The notes below the pieces were generated by a model that was given only the letters and a program-made list of their open reading frames with translations, was not told the origin of the DNA and did no database searches. Position numbers and translations under genes: made by a program. Source: Stutzerimonas stutzeri (lineage in GTDB: Bacteria > Pseudomonadota > Gammaproteobacteria > Pseudomonadales > Pseudomonadaceae). From it: a stretch of 64,000 bases of DNA. Of the stretch, positions 42,061 through 50,768 are shown in pieces. Each line of letters opens with the position of its first letter. Positions within the stretch are counted from its first letter, which is position 1. Where the stretch lies: positions 2,666,001-2,730,000 of the forward strand of contig NZ_CP139348.1 in the NCBI RefSeq assembly GCF_038561965.1, read 5' to 3'.

Positions 42061-43424
42061 TGACCAGCTTTCCCCTCTCCTCCGTCGAGGAGCTGAAACA
42101 GCAGTTGCAAGACAAGGGCGTCAAGTACGCGATGGCCAGTTACGTCGACCTCCACGGCGTGATCAAGGGCAAGTTCGTCCCCCTCGCCCACCTCGGTCAA
42201 ATGCTGCGCGGCTCCGAGCTCTACACCGGTGCGGCGCTGGACGGTGTGCCGCAAGAGATCAGTGACAACGAAGTGGCTGCCATGCCCGACCCGGCGACCG
42301 CCACCCAGTGCAGCTGGAACCGCGATCTGGCCTGGTTCGCCAGCGATCTCTATCTGGACGGCAAGCCCTTCGAAGCCTGCTCGCGCGGCATTCTCAAGCG
42401 TCAGACCGAAGCCGCTGCCAAACTTGGCTACACCTTCAACCTGGGTATCGAGACCGAGTTCTTCCTGTTCAAGGACACGCCAGACGGCGGCTTTGCACCG
42501 ATTTCCGAGCGCGACGACATGGCCAAGCCGTGCTACGACCCGCGCCTGCTAATGGACAACCTGCCCATCATCGACGAGCTGGTGCAGGCCATGAACGAGA
42601 TGGGTTGGGGTGTCTATTCCTTTGACCACGAGGACGCCAACGGCCAGTTCGAAACAGACTTCAAATACACCGATGCCCTAGGCATGGCCGACCGTTTCGT
42701 CTTCTTTCGCATGATGGCCAACGAAATCGCCCGCAAGCACGGTGCCTTCGCCACTTTCATGCCCAAGCCCTCGGCCAACCGCACCGGCAGCGGCGCGCAC
42801 TACAACATGTCGCTGGCCGACATCGAAACCGGCAAGAACCTGTTCGAAGTCGACGGCGAGGACACCTACGGTTGCGGCGTGACCCCGCTGGCCTACCACT
42901 TCATCGCTGGCATGCTGAAGCACGCCAAGGCGATCTGCGCCGTCATCGCGCCGACGGTCAACAGCTACAAGCGGCTGATCCGCAAGGGCGCCATGTCCGG
43001 CTCGACCTGGGCGCCGGTGTTCTGCTGCTACGGCAACAACAACCGCACCAACATGCTGCGCATCCCGTCCCAGGGCGCGCGAGTCGAATGCCGCGCCGCG
43101 GATATCGGCTGCAACCCTTATCTCGGCGCCGCGATGATCCTTGCCGCCGGCCTCGAAGGCGTCCGTGACAAGCTCGATCCCGGCCAGCCGCACCGCGAAA
43201 ACATGTACCACTATAGCGAACAGGAAGTGGTGCAGATGGGTATCGAAACCCTGCCGCGCACCCTCTCCGAAGCCATCGACGCCTTCGAGGCCGACCCGCT
43301 GTCACGCCAGGTATTCGGCGATGCGATGTACCAGGCCTTCGTCGACTTCAAACGCGACGAATGGAATGCCTACCACACCCATGTTTCCGACTGGGAAATC
43401 CAGCGTTATCTGAAATTCTTCTGA
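42061..43424 (+). CDS. Type III glutamine synthetase-like ligase (GlnT family)
   Basis: A 454-residue glutamine synthetase superfamily member. The catalytic-domain motifs IETEFFLF, VYSFDHEDANGQFETDF, KPSANRTGSGAHYN and the C-terminal RVECRAADIGCNPYLGAAMI are present. The group named type III in bacterial annotation includes GlnT enzymes tied to amine assimilation and gamma-glutamylamide formation. It is not the main GlnA. AAGGAG lies about 15 bases before ATG 42061. Fifteen bases separate it from the next gene. A role in capturing ammonia or an amine released by guanidino-compound breakdown is plausible. Confidence 0.88.
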
Positions 43425-43439
43425 ACAGGGAGTACCGCC

Positions 43440-44507
43440 ATGCACGGCACCATGATGAAAAAGCTGCTCTGCGCCGGGGCCATCGCCCTCGCCGCCCTCG
43501 CCCCGCTGGCCCAGGCCGAGGAGAAAAAGACCTTCAATCTCGCCTGGACCATTTACGTTGGCTGGATGCCATGGAAGTACGCCGACGAGTCCGGAATCAT
43601 GAAGAAGTGGGCGGACAAGTACGGGATCGAGGTGAACATCAGCCAGATCAACGACTACGTTGAGTCCATCAACCAGTACAGCGCCAGTCAGTTCGACGGC
43701 GTGGTCGCCACCAGCATGGATGCGCTGTCGATCCCGGCAGCCGGTGGCGTCGATACCACCGCGCTGATCGTCGGCAGCTATTCCAACGGCAACGACGGGC
43801 TGGTGATGAAAGGCACCGACGACCTCAAGCAGATCAAGGGCCAGCAGGTGCATCTGGTCGAACTGTCGGTGTCGCACTACATCCTGGCCAAGGCGCTGGA
43901 CAGCGTCGGCCTATCGGAGAAAGACGTAAAGGTAGTGAACACCTCGGATGCTGACATCGTTGCCGCCTTCAGCACCGCCGACGTGCGTAACGTCGCCACC
44001 TGGAGCCCATTGCTGCAGGAAGTGGCGGCCGCGCCCGACGCGCACCAGGTCTTCGATTCGGCCAGCGTACCGGGCCACGTCAAGGATCTGCTGATCGTCA
44101 ACAGCGAGACCCTGGCCGACAACCCGGCTTTCGGCAAGGCGGTTACCGGCGCCTGGTACGAAGTGATGGCAATCATGGCCAGCGATACGCCGGAGGGCGC
44201 CGAACTGCGTGCCCAATTGGGTGCTGCATCGGGCACCGACCAGGCCGGCTACGAGGCGCAGCTGAAGGGCACGCACATGTTCTTCCAACCAGCCGAAGCG
44301 GTCGCCTTTATCTCTGGCGAGCCGGCCCATGAAGCCATGGACAGCGTGCGCAAGTTCTCCTTCGACCATGGTCTGCTGGGCGACGGTGCCGACTCGGCAG
44401 ACTTCGTCGGCATCGACATGCCGGCCGGCGCGCTCGGTGACCAGGGCAACCTGAAGCTGCGCTTCGACACCCGCTACATGCAGATGGCCGCCGACGGCGC
44501 GCTGTAA
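43440..44507 (+). CDS. ABC transporter substrate-binding protein of urea-carboxylase-region type
   Basis: The 355-residue periplasmic protein has a signal peptide (1-26) and begins FNLAWTIYVGWMPWKYADESGIMKKWADKYGIEVN. This N-terminus is typical of binding proteins annotated with urea carboxylase loci, given here only as a description of the segment from residue 32. Operon 1 has permease and ATPase genes but no binding protein, and this gene is the natural candidate though 21 kb away. GGGAG precedes ATG 43440. It is cotranscribed with the glutamine-synthetase-like gene, 15 bases apart. Confidence 0.87.
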   Translation: MHGTMMKKLLCAGAIALAALAPLAQAEEKKTFNLAWTIYVGWMPWKYADESGIMKKWADKYGIEVNISQINDYVESINQYSASQFDGVVATSMDALSIPAAGGVDTTALIVGSYSNGNDGLVMKGTDDLKQIKGQQVHLVELSVSHYILAKALDSVGLSEKDVKVVNTSDADIVAAFSTADVRNVATWSPLLQEVAAAPDAHQVFDSASVPGHVKDLLIVNSETLADNPAFGKAVTGAWYEVMAIMASDTPEGAELRAQLGAASGTDQAGYEAQLKGTHMFFQPAEAVAFISGEPAHEAMDSVRKFSFDHGLLGDGADSADFVGIDMPAGALGDQGNLKLRFDTRYMQMAADGAL

Positions 44508-44571
44508 AGCCTTGCCACGTAGCGTCCGGCGACGGCACGCTGCGTGGCCACTGCGCATTCTGAGGAGCCCC

Positions 44572-45192
44572 ATGCGCCGTACCAAAGAAGACGCTGAGCA
44601 GACCCGCCTAAAGGTAATCGCCGCGGCACTTGAGCTGTTCAGCCGCAACGGCTATTCCAACACCACCCTGGCGATGATCGCCGAAGCCGCCGGCTTCAGC
44701 CGGGGGCCGATCTACTGGCACTTCAAGAGCAAGGACGAACTGTACGAAGCAGTGCTCGGCTATTCCCAGGTGCCCCTAGAGCGGCTGATCGAACAAAGCC
44801 GAGAACGTGCCGCCGATCCGCGCGCTGCGCTGGAACACTTCATCAGCGAGTGGTTTCGACTGCTGCTGGAAGATCGCTGGTACCGCCAGTCTTTCGAGAT
44901 CCTGCTGAACAAGACCGAACTCACCGCGCAGATGGCCAGCACGCTGAAACGCGAACGCAAGCTGACCCGGGCGATGGTGCAATTGCTGGAAGAACTGATC
45001 GCGAAGGCGCAAGCGGATGAAGAATCGGCGCGCTCACTCGCTGTTCTGCTCTATTCGAGCCTGATGGGTATCACCCATACCTGGTTGCTGTCACCGAAGC
45101 TGTTCTCGCTTAGAGAACAGGCGCCCCTGATGGCGCGCAGCCTGTTTGCGCTGGCAATCCCCGGCGCTACAACGGGCGCATCAGCCCAGTAG
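44572..45192 (+). CDS. TetR/AcrR-family transcriptional regulator
   Basis: The 206-residue regulator has an N-terminal helix-turn-helix (residues 10-55, with TLAMIAEAAGFSRGPIYWHFKSKDELY) and a ligand-binding helical domain related to TtgR/AcrR. GAGGAG precedes ATG 44572. It follows the binding protein gene by 64 bases and probably regulates this unit, perhaps through the palindrome at 41977-41996. Its 3' end overlaps the convergent small gene by 12 bases. Confidence 0.9.
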   Translation: MRRTKEDAEQTRLKVIAAALELFSRNGYSNTTLAMIAEAAGFSRGPIYWHFKSKDELYEAVLGYSQVPLERLIEQSRERAADPRAALEHFISEWFRLLLEDRWYRQSFEILLNKTELTAQMASTLKRERKLTRAMVQLLEELIAKAQADEESARSLAVLLYSSLMGITHTWLLSPKLFSLREQAPLMARSLFALAIPGATTGASAQ

Positions 45193-45453
45193 CCGTGGGC
45201 GCTTGAGCTTGCTCAGCAGCGCCGGTCGAAGCGCAGCGGCATCCAGGTCGATGGTGTTGATCAGGCCAGTGATGTCGGCCTGGGAAAGCGATATGCGACA
45301 CGGCAGCCCGGTGAGCAGCAATGACTCTCCGGCCGCTTCGTCGATGAGCATCACCCGTATCGTGGATGGCGAGTCCATTCGTGCGCTGACCACCAGCGGC
45401 TCGAAATGCTGTTGAACCTGGGCGAAAGCCTCCGGTTGCCTGAAACGCTTCAT
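45181..45453 (-). CDS. DUF1652-like small protein
   Basis: The 90-residue product (MKRFRQPEAFAQVQQHFEPL at the N-terminus) has the pattern of the Pseudomonas DUF1652 family: a residue pair before a central STIRVMLIDEAAGESLLLTG strand region, then an SQADITGLINTI helix. Function unknown. ATG 45453 follows a GGAG-like site; a longer frame to 45534 is less likely. It converges on the TetR gene with a 12-base overlap. Confidence 0.65.
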   Translation of the reverse strand: MKRFRQPEAFAQVQQHFEPLVVSARMDSPSTIRVMLIDEAAGESLLLTGLPCRISLSQADITGLINTIDLDAAALRPALLSKLKRPRLLG

Positions 45454-45747
45454 AGCGACAACTCCATTTGTCAGGCGGCGCATTCTAGCAGCAGCTGGCG
45501 CATCGCCACCGACGGCAAATGCCAACTCCGCCACAGGGCGGACTTGAGCCCGTACAGGTCGCTACCCACACGGGTTCAGGACAAATCGATGCGGCAAGAT
45601 CGGGACGGGAGACATCAATGATGGCGTGAGTCAGGGAGAAACAGAACGATCAGCGAGGCCGTGAGCTCACGGGAATGCGTCCACAGGGTAAGCGTCCAAT
45701 GGGACCAAGCCGGGACAAAACATGCTGTTTTCCGCACCCCAGAAACG
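45454..45747. other. Region without recognised genes before tRNA-Ser
   Basis: I see no convincing reading frame, repeat or RNA motif in these 294 bases. It separates the accessory block from the tRNA gene. No integrase or direct repeat of the tRNA end was noticed. Confidence 0.5.
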
Positions 45748-45776
45748 CTGAAGGCCCCGGAATACGGGGCCTTCAG
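45748..45776 (-). terminator. Terminator downstream of tRNA-Ser
   Basis: An 11-base perfect stem (CTGAAGGCCCC / GGGGCCTTCAG) with a seven-base loop sits nine bases beyond the 3' end of the minus-strand tRNA. It is followed in that direction by CGTTTCT, a weak T tract. Confidence 0.75.
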
Positions 45777-45785
45777 GTTTTCAGA

Positions 45786-45875
45786 TGGCGGAAGCGCAGA
45801 GATTCGAACTCTGGGAAGAGTCTCCCCTTCGGCGGTTTTCAAGACCGCTGCCTTCAACCACTCGGCCACACTTCC
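45786..45875 (-). tRNA. tRNA-Ser (anticodon UGA)
   Basis: The reverse strand reads GGAAGTGTGGCCGAGTGG at the 5' end and closes with CTTCCGCCA, so CCA is encoded. The anticodon stem-loop GCGGTCTTGAAAACCGC places TGA in the loop, and the long variable arm (GGGGAGACTCTTCCC region) is typical of serine tRNAs. TTCGAAT forms the T loop. Length is 90 bases. Confidence 0.97.
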
Positions 45876-46003
45876 GGATAAAGCGGGCGCAATATTACCG
45901 GATAGAAATACACTGTCAAACACTGATGCTAGGCATCTCGCTTGCCTCTGCTATGATCCGGGACAAATCGTCTCAGGCTTGAATTCATCCAAGGAGTGTC
46001 GCC

Positions 46004-46672
46004 ATGCACGAACACGAATACGCGCTTAGCCACACGCAGGTCGAACAGCGCGAGGTCAGCAAGGTCCTGCGCAACACCTACGGGCTCTTGGCCATGACGC
46101 TCGCGTTCAGCGGCCTGGTTGCCTATATGGCCATGCAGGCCAACGCCGCTTACCCGAACATCTTCGTGGTGCTGATCGGCTTCTATGGCCTGTTCTTCCT
46201 CACCGCCAAGCTACGCAATTCGGTATGGGGCCTGGTTTCCACCTTCGCCCTGACCGGCTTCATGGGCTATACCCTCGGCCCGATCCTCAACATGTATCTG
46301 GGCCTGGCCAACGGTGGTCAGCTGATCAGCTCGGCGCTGTCGATGACCGCACTGGTGTTCTTCGGACTGTCGGCCTACGTACTGATCACCCGCAAGGACA
46401 TGAGCTTCCTCAGCGGCTTCATCACCGCGGGCTTCTTCGTGCTGATCGGTGCCATGCTGGCGGGCTTCTTCTTCCAGATCACCGGGCTGCAACTGGCGAT
46501 CAGCGCTGGCTTCGTGCTGTTCTCCTCGGCCTGCATCCTGTTCCAGACTAGCGCCATCATCCACGGCGGCGAGCGCAACTACATTATGGCCACCATCGGC
46601 CTGTTCGTCTCGCTGTACAACCTGTTCATCAGCCTGCTGCAGCTGCTGGGCATCTTCGGCGGCGACGACTGA
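46004..46672 (+). CDS. Bax inhibitor-1/YccA-family membrane protein
   Basis: The 222-residue protein has a short cytosolic N-terminus (MHEHEYALSHTQVEQREVSK) and seven hydrophobic helices, as in BI-1/YccA proteins. These act as pH-sensitive calcium leak channels in some bacteria or, for YccA, as inhibitors of the FtsH protease. AAGGAG precedes ATG 46004. It is monocistronic, followed by a strong terminator. Confidence 0.92.
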   Translation: MHEHEYALSHTQVEQREVSKVLRNTYGLLAMTLAFSGLVAYMAMQANAAYPNIFVVLIGFYGLFFLTAKLRNSVWGLVSTFALTGFMGYTLGPILNMYLGLANGGQLISSALSMTALVFFGLSAYVLITRKDMSFLSGFITAGFFVLIGAMLAGFFFQITGLQLAISAGFVLFSSACILFQTSAIIHGGERNYIMATIGLFVSLYNLFISLLQLLGIFGGDD

Positions 46673-46710
46673 TACACGCTTGGCGAACCCGCTCCGGCGG
46701 GTTTCCCGAT

Positions 46711-46745
46711 ACCCTGCGAGAGCCATGCTTTCGCAGGGTTTTTTC
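46711..46745 (+). terminator. Rho-independent terminator of the BI-1 gene
   Basis: ACCCTGCGA pairs with TCGCAGGGT around a loop and runs into six T residues. A smaller hairpin (AACCCGCTCCGGCGGGTT) precedes it at 46686-46703. Confidence 0.9.
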
Positions 46746-46788
46746 GTTTTGGGGCGACACATTTATCACGGCTCAGCCTTATAGCTGC

Positions 46789-48057
46789 TCAGTCGCCCCT
46801 CTCCGTCCGCGCCTGTGGCGCGGCATCCTCGAACCGATCGACTTGCCGCAGACTTCTGAAACCGAGCATCCAGCCGCCGGTCACCAACAGCGTGCTGACG
46901 CTGCCCAGCAGTGCCGCTGGCACCGCGCCGAACCAGGAGGCGCTGAAGCCGGCACGGAACTCACCGAGCTCGTTGGACGAGCCGATAAAGAGCATGTTCA
47001 CGGCATTGACCCGACCGCGCATGGCATCGGGCGTAGAGAACTGGATCAACGACGAGCGAATGTACATGCTGACCATATCCGCGCCACCAGCAACGAACAG
47101 AGCAGCGAACGACAGCCAGAACAGGCTGGATAACGCGAACACCGTATTGGCCAGACCGAACACCGCCACCGCGATGAACATCGTCATGCCGACATGGCGA
47201 TTGAACGGTCGCGTACTCAGGTAGAAGCCCACCATTACCTCGCCCAGAGCCATGGCGCTGCGCAGCGCGCCGAGGCCGGTCGGCCCGACTTCCAGTACTT
47301 CCTGCGCATAGATCGGCAGCAGCGCGACCACGCCGCCGAGCAGTACGGCGAACAGATCCAGCGAGATGGTGCCCAGGATGATCGGCCGCGAACGGATGAA
47401 GCGAATGCCTGCCGTGAAGCGCTGCCAGGCCGTAGATTCAAGCGCCTGCATCGCTTCGGCATAACGCACTTGCACGCTGTGCAACAGCGCAATTGCAGCC
47501 AAGAAGAACGCCAGACAGGCGGCATAGGTCAGTCCGCCACCGCCCAGCGCATAGAGCCCACCGCCGAATACCGGCCCGGCAATGGTGGACCCGCGCACGA
47601 TCATGCTGTTGGCGGCGATCGCTGCGGCCAATCGCTCACGTGGCACGATCTGCGGCAACAGGCTGGAGAGCGCCGGCCCGGTAAAGGCGCGCGCGCAGCC
47701 ATAAAACACCAGCACGATGTAGTAACGGCCCACCGCTCCGTCACTCAGTGACAGCCACAGCAATGCCGCTGCGCAGACCGCTTCGAGCGCCCAACTGAGC
47801 GAGAGGATGCGCTTGCGGTCGTAGCGGTCGATCAGATCGCCCGCCGGCATCAGCAGCAGGAACATCGGCACGAATTGCGCGAGACCGACAAAGGCCAGCG
47901 ACAGCGGATCGCGAGTCATGTCGTACACCTGCCAGGCCACCACCACGGCGAGGATCTGCACGGCGAACATAGCCAGTACACGACTGATCAGAAACGGCAG
48001 GAAGCCGGGCTGGCGGTAGACGGAGGTGGAAGAGGTAGAGGCGTCGGAAACAGACAT
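46789..48057 (-). CDS. MFS transporter (EntS/MFS_3-like exporter)
   Basis: A 422-residue, 12-helix transporter with a short charged N-terminus and the MFS motif DLIDRYDRKRILSLSW after helix 2. The fold resembles the MFS_3 group that includes the enterobactin exporter EntS and many multidrug exporters. There are no siderophore genes nearby, so the substrate is unknown. It converges on the BI-1 gene and is divergent from the tus operon. Confidence 0.85.
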   Translation of the reverse strand: MSVSDASTSSTSVYRQPGFLPFLISRVLAMFAVQILAVVVAWQVYDMTRDPLSLAFVGLAQFVPMFLLLMPAGDLIDRYDRKRILSLSWALEAVCAAALLWLSLSDGAVGRYYIVLVFYGCARAFTGPALSSLLPQIVPRERLAAAIAANSMIVRGSTIAGPVFGGGLYALGGGGLTYAACLAFFLAAIALLHSVQVRYAEAMQALESTAWQRFTAGIRFIRSRPIILGTISLDLFAVLLGGVVALLPIYAQEVLEVGPTGLGALRSAMALGEVMVGFYLSTRPFNRHVGMTMFIAVAVFGLANTVFALSSLFWLSFAALFVAGGADMVSMYIRSSLIQFSTPDAMRGRVNAVNMLFIGSSNELGEFRAGFSASWFGAVPAALLGSVSTLLVTGGWMLGFRSLRQVDRFEDAAPQARTERGD

Positions 48058-48321
48058 TGGATATCCAGACGGCGCCCACGACGGGGCCGAAGGCGAGCCA
48101 ATCTACCGGAGGGCCGTCATGCCAGGCAAACCACGACCGGACCGGTGGCCTGCTGACGCGGTACGCGCGAAATTCGGAACGTCTCCGGTGCACCCAGGCC
48201 GAGTCGGCGCGCCCTTGCCATTGGTGCTCCAATCGCGAAACAGCATGCACATGCCGCCGACCGGGATTCTTCAGGCCGGCCGCTGGGCGTATCATGTCGG
48301 CTGTTTTGCCATGGTGCCCCG

Positions 48322-48714
48322 ATGAAATTCGCAATCGCCCTGTTCGCCCCACCTCATTCGCCCGCTGCTCGCCGTGCGTTGCGCTTTGCCGAAGCCGCGC
48401 TTGCCGGCGGACATGAAATCGTCCGCCTGTTTTTCTATCAGGACGGCGTGCATAGCGCCTCGGCAAATATCGTCGCGGCACAGGATGAACTTGACGTGGC
48501 CGCCGAATGGAGCCGCTTCCTGGCCGCAAATCAGCTCGACGGCGTGGTTTGCATCGCCGCCGGCCTGCGTCGTGGCGTGCTGGATGCCGGCGAGGCGCTG
48601 CGTTACCAGCGCCCGGCGGCGAATCTTGCCGCGGGCTGGGAGCTATCGGGGCTTGGTCAACTGCATGAAGCGGCGCAGCAAGCGGATCGCCTCGTCTGCT
48701 TCGGAGGTCACTGA
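48322..48714 (+). CDS. tusD: Sulfurtransferase complex subunit TusD
   Basis: TusD receives sulfur from TusA and passes it through the TusBCD hexamer to TusE for 2-thiolation of tRNA wobble uridine. The 130-residue DsrE-fold protein has its active cysteine in GVVCIAAGLRRG. It starts the tusDCBE operon, whose genes overlap by one to four bases. It lies just after a 264-base divergent promoter region. Confidence 0.94.
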   Translation: MKFAIALFAPPHSPAARRALRFAEAALAGGHEIVRLFFYQDGVHSASANIVAAQDELDVAAEWSRFLAANQLDGVVCIAAGLRRGVLDAGEALRYQRPAANLAAGWELSGLGQLHEAAQQADRLVCFGGH

Positions 48715-49073
48715 TGGCACGTTCCATGTTGATCATCAGCCGTCAGTCTCCCTGGGCCGGCCCGTCGGCGCGCGAGGCGCTGGATATCGTACTGGCCGGC
48801 GGCGCCTTCGAATTGCCGTTGGGGCTGCTGTTTCTCGATGACGGCGTGTTTCAGCTTACCGCTTCTCAGCGGGCCACTTCGGTCGAGCAGAAAGACCTGA
48901 CGGCGAATCTGCAGGCACTGCCACTGTTTGGCATCGATGCACTGTTTGCCGCACGCCGCAGCCTGGCCGAGCGCAACCTGAATGAATCAGCTCTGGCATT
49001 GCCCGTCGAAGTGCTCGACGACGCCGGCCTGAGTGCCCTGTTCAACCGCTATGACCATGTGATCACGATCTGA
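48714..49073 (+). CDS. tusC: Sulfurtransferase complex subunit TusC
   Basis: The 119-residue DsrF-like subunit has the pattern SAREALDIVLAGGAFELPLGLLFLDDGVF and FGIDALFAARRSLAER. As in other TusC proteins there is no cysteine, in line with its structural role in the TusBCD heterohexamer. Its ATG overlaps the tusD stop (TGATG). Confidence 0.93.
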   Translation: MARSMLIISRQSPWAGPSAREALDIVLAGGAFELPLGLLFLDDGVFQLTASQRATSVEQKDLTANLQALPLFGIDALFAARRSLAERNLNESALALPVEVLDDAGLSALFNRYDHVITI

Positions 49074-49375
49074 TGGCAACCCTGCATCTGCTTTCCCACA
49101 CACCTTTTGCCGATGGCCGCTTCGCCAGCTGCCTGCCGCTGTTGGCTGATACCGACGCCCTGCTGCTGACTGGCGATGCAACGTACGCCCTGACGGCAGG
49201 TACACAGCCTGCGGCCGAGCTGGAGCGGCTGCCGGAACAGGTCGCCGTGTTCGCGCTGGAGGAGGACGTGCAAGCCCGTGCGCTCAGTGCCCTGCCCGCT
49301 CGTGTGCAATTGCTGGACTATGCCGCCTTCGTCGAACTGACCTGCCGCTACGAGCGGGTCAACAGCTGGCTATGA
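49073..49375 (+). CDS. tusB: Sulfurtransferase complex subunit TusB
   Basis: The 100-residue DsrH-like subunit begins MATLHLLSHTPFADGRFASC, contains ADTDALLLTGDATYAL and ends ERVNSWL, as usual for TusB. It shares one base with tusC and four with tusE. Confidence 0.92.
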   Translation: MATLHLLSHTPFADGRFASCLPLLADTDALLLTGDATYALTAGTQPAAELERLPEQVAVFALEEDVQARALSALPARVQLLDYAAFVELTCRYERVNSWL

Positions 49376-49704
49376 GCCTGTTCGTCAGCGGGCGGGAGAT
49401 CGCCCTGGACAAGGACGGCTTTCTGGTCGATCTCGCTGACTGGAACGAGGCCGCCGCACAAGCGCTGGCCTGCCGAGAAGAGCTCGAGCTGAAAGCCGAG
49501 CATTGGGAAATCCTCTGGCTGCTGCGAGAGTTCTACGCCGAATTCCAGCTGTCGCCGGCCACGCGTCCGTTGATCAAGTACACCGCGCTCAAGCTGGGCC
49601 CGGAAAAAGGCAACAGCCTGCACCTCAACCGCCTGTTCAAGGGCACTCCTGCGAAACTGGCCGCCAAGCTGGCCGGGCTGCCAAAACCGAACAATTGCCT
49701 ATGA
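49372..49704 (+). CDS. tusE: Sulfur carrier protein TusE (DsrC family)
   Basis: TusE accepts sulfur from TusD and hands it to MnmA bound to tRNA. The 110-residue DsrC-type protein has the central DWNEAAAQALACREELELK and ends with the conserved NNCL, so the swinging-arm cysteine is C109. Only this C-terminal arm cysteine matches the TusE type. Confidence 0.95.
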   Translation: MSLFVSGREIALDKDGFLVDLADWNEAAAQALACREELELKAEHWEILWLLREFYAEFQLSPATRPLIKYTALKLGPEKGNSLHLNRLFKGTPAKLAAKLAGLPKPNNCL

Positions 49705-50684
49705 GCCTCGAAACGCCTGCAGAACATCCTTTCGCCGCCTTCGTGCGCATTCTCGGCAAGGGCAAGCGCGGCGCCCGCGACCTGACCCGCGAAGAGGCTC
49801 GCGAAGCCATGGGCATGCTGCTCGACGGCAAGGTGGAGGACGCTCAGCTCGGTGCCTTCCTCATGCTGCTGCGGCACAAGGAAGAAAGTGCCGAAGAGCT
49901 GGCCGGCTTCACCGAGGCGGTGCGCGCGCGCGTGCAGGCACCCGCAATCCCAGTCGATATCGACTGGCCGAGCTATGCCGGCAAGAAGCGTCATCTGCCC
50001 TGGTACCTGCTGGCAGCCAAATGCTTGGCGAATAATGGCGTGCGCATCCTCCTGCATGGCGGTGGTGCGCACACCGCCGGCCGCATCTACACCGAACAGC
50101 AACTGGAGCTGCTCGGCATTCGTCGCTGCGAGAACTGGGAGCAGGTAGGCGCAGCACTGGAACAGAGCAATCTTGCGTTCATCCCGCTGGGTGCCTGGAT
50201 GCCGGTGCTGCAACGCATGATCGACATGCGCAACCTGCTCGGCCTGCGCTCGCCGGTGCACTCACTGGCGCGCCTGCTCAACCCGCTCGGCGCCCGCTGT
50301 GGCCTGCAGAGCATCTTTCACCCCGGCTATCAGGACGCCCACCGCCAGGCCAGCACCCTGCTCGGCGATCACGCCATCGTGATCAAGGGCGAAGGTGGCG
50401 AGATCGAGATGAACCCGGACAACATCTCCCACCTCTACGGCACCACCGGCGGTGCGCCGTGGGACGAGGAATGGCCCGCACTGTCCGAGCGGCGCCACGT
50501 GAAGCCCGCGCAACTCGATCCGCAGCAGCTACTCGCCGCCTGGACTGGCGAGCAGAACGATGCGTATGGCGAGCTGGCGGTAGTTGCCACCATGGCGCTC
50601 GCCTTGCGCGGGTTGGGGATAGAGCGCGAGGCTGCATTCGAGCAGGCTCGAGCCTACTGGCAGGCACGCCATTCATCGATTTAA
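49701..50684 (+). CDS. Glycosyltransferase family 3 protein YbiB (TrpD2-like)
   Basis: The 327-residue protein resembles anthranilate phosphoribosyltransferase in fold, with an N-terminal helical domain (MLLDGKVEDAQLGAFLMLLRHKEES) and a catalytic-like domain. YbiB/TrpD2 proteins do not make tryptophan; characterised members bind nucleic acid. The start ATG 49701 overlaps the tusE stop, which fits the conserved tus-ybiB linkage in pseudomonads. The longer frame from 49503 is antisense-free but lies inside tusE and is rejected. Confidence 0.9.
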   Translation: MSLETPAEHPFAAFVRILGKGKRGARDLTREEAREAMGMLLDGKVEDAQLGAFLMLLRHKEESAEELAGFTEAVRARVQAPAIPVDIDWPSYAGKKRHLPWYLLAAKCLANNGVRILLHGGGAHTAGRIYTEQQLELLGIRRCENWEQVGAALEQSNLAFIPLGAWMPVLQRMIDMRNLLGLRSPVHSLARLLNPLGARCGLQSIFHPGYQDAHRQASTLLGDHAIVIKGEGGEIEMNPDNISHLYGTTGGAPWDEEWPALSERRHVKPAQLDPQQLLAAWTGEQNDAYGELAVVATMALALRGLGIEREAAFEQARAYWQARHSSI

Positions 50685-50768
50685 GCGATAGGATTAACCC
50701 GCCGTTCGGTCACATTAATCGAACCATGCTTCCTAGACTGCCCTCCTATGCCGCAACAGGAGGAAAAA

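Noticed and set aside
45500..45785. Remnant of an integrative element at tRNA-Ser
   Set aside because: No integrase, no transposase and no repeat of the tRNA end were found; only proximity supports the idea.
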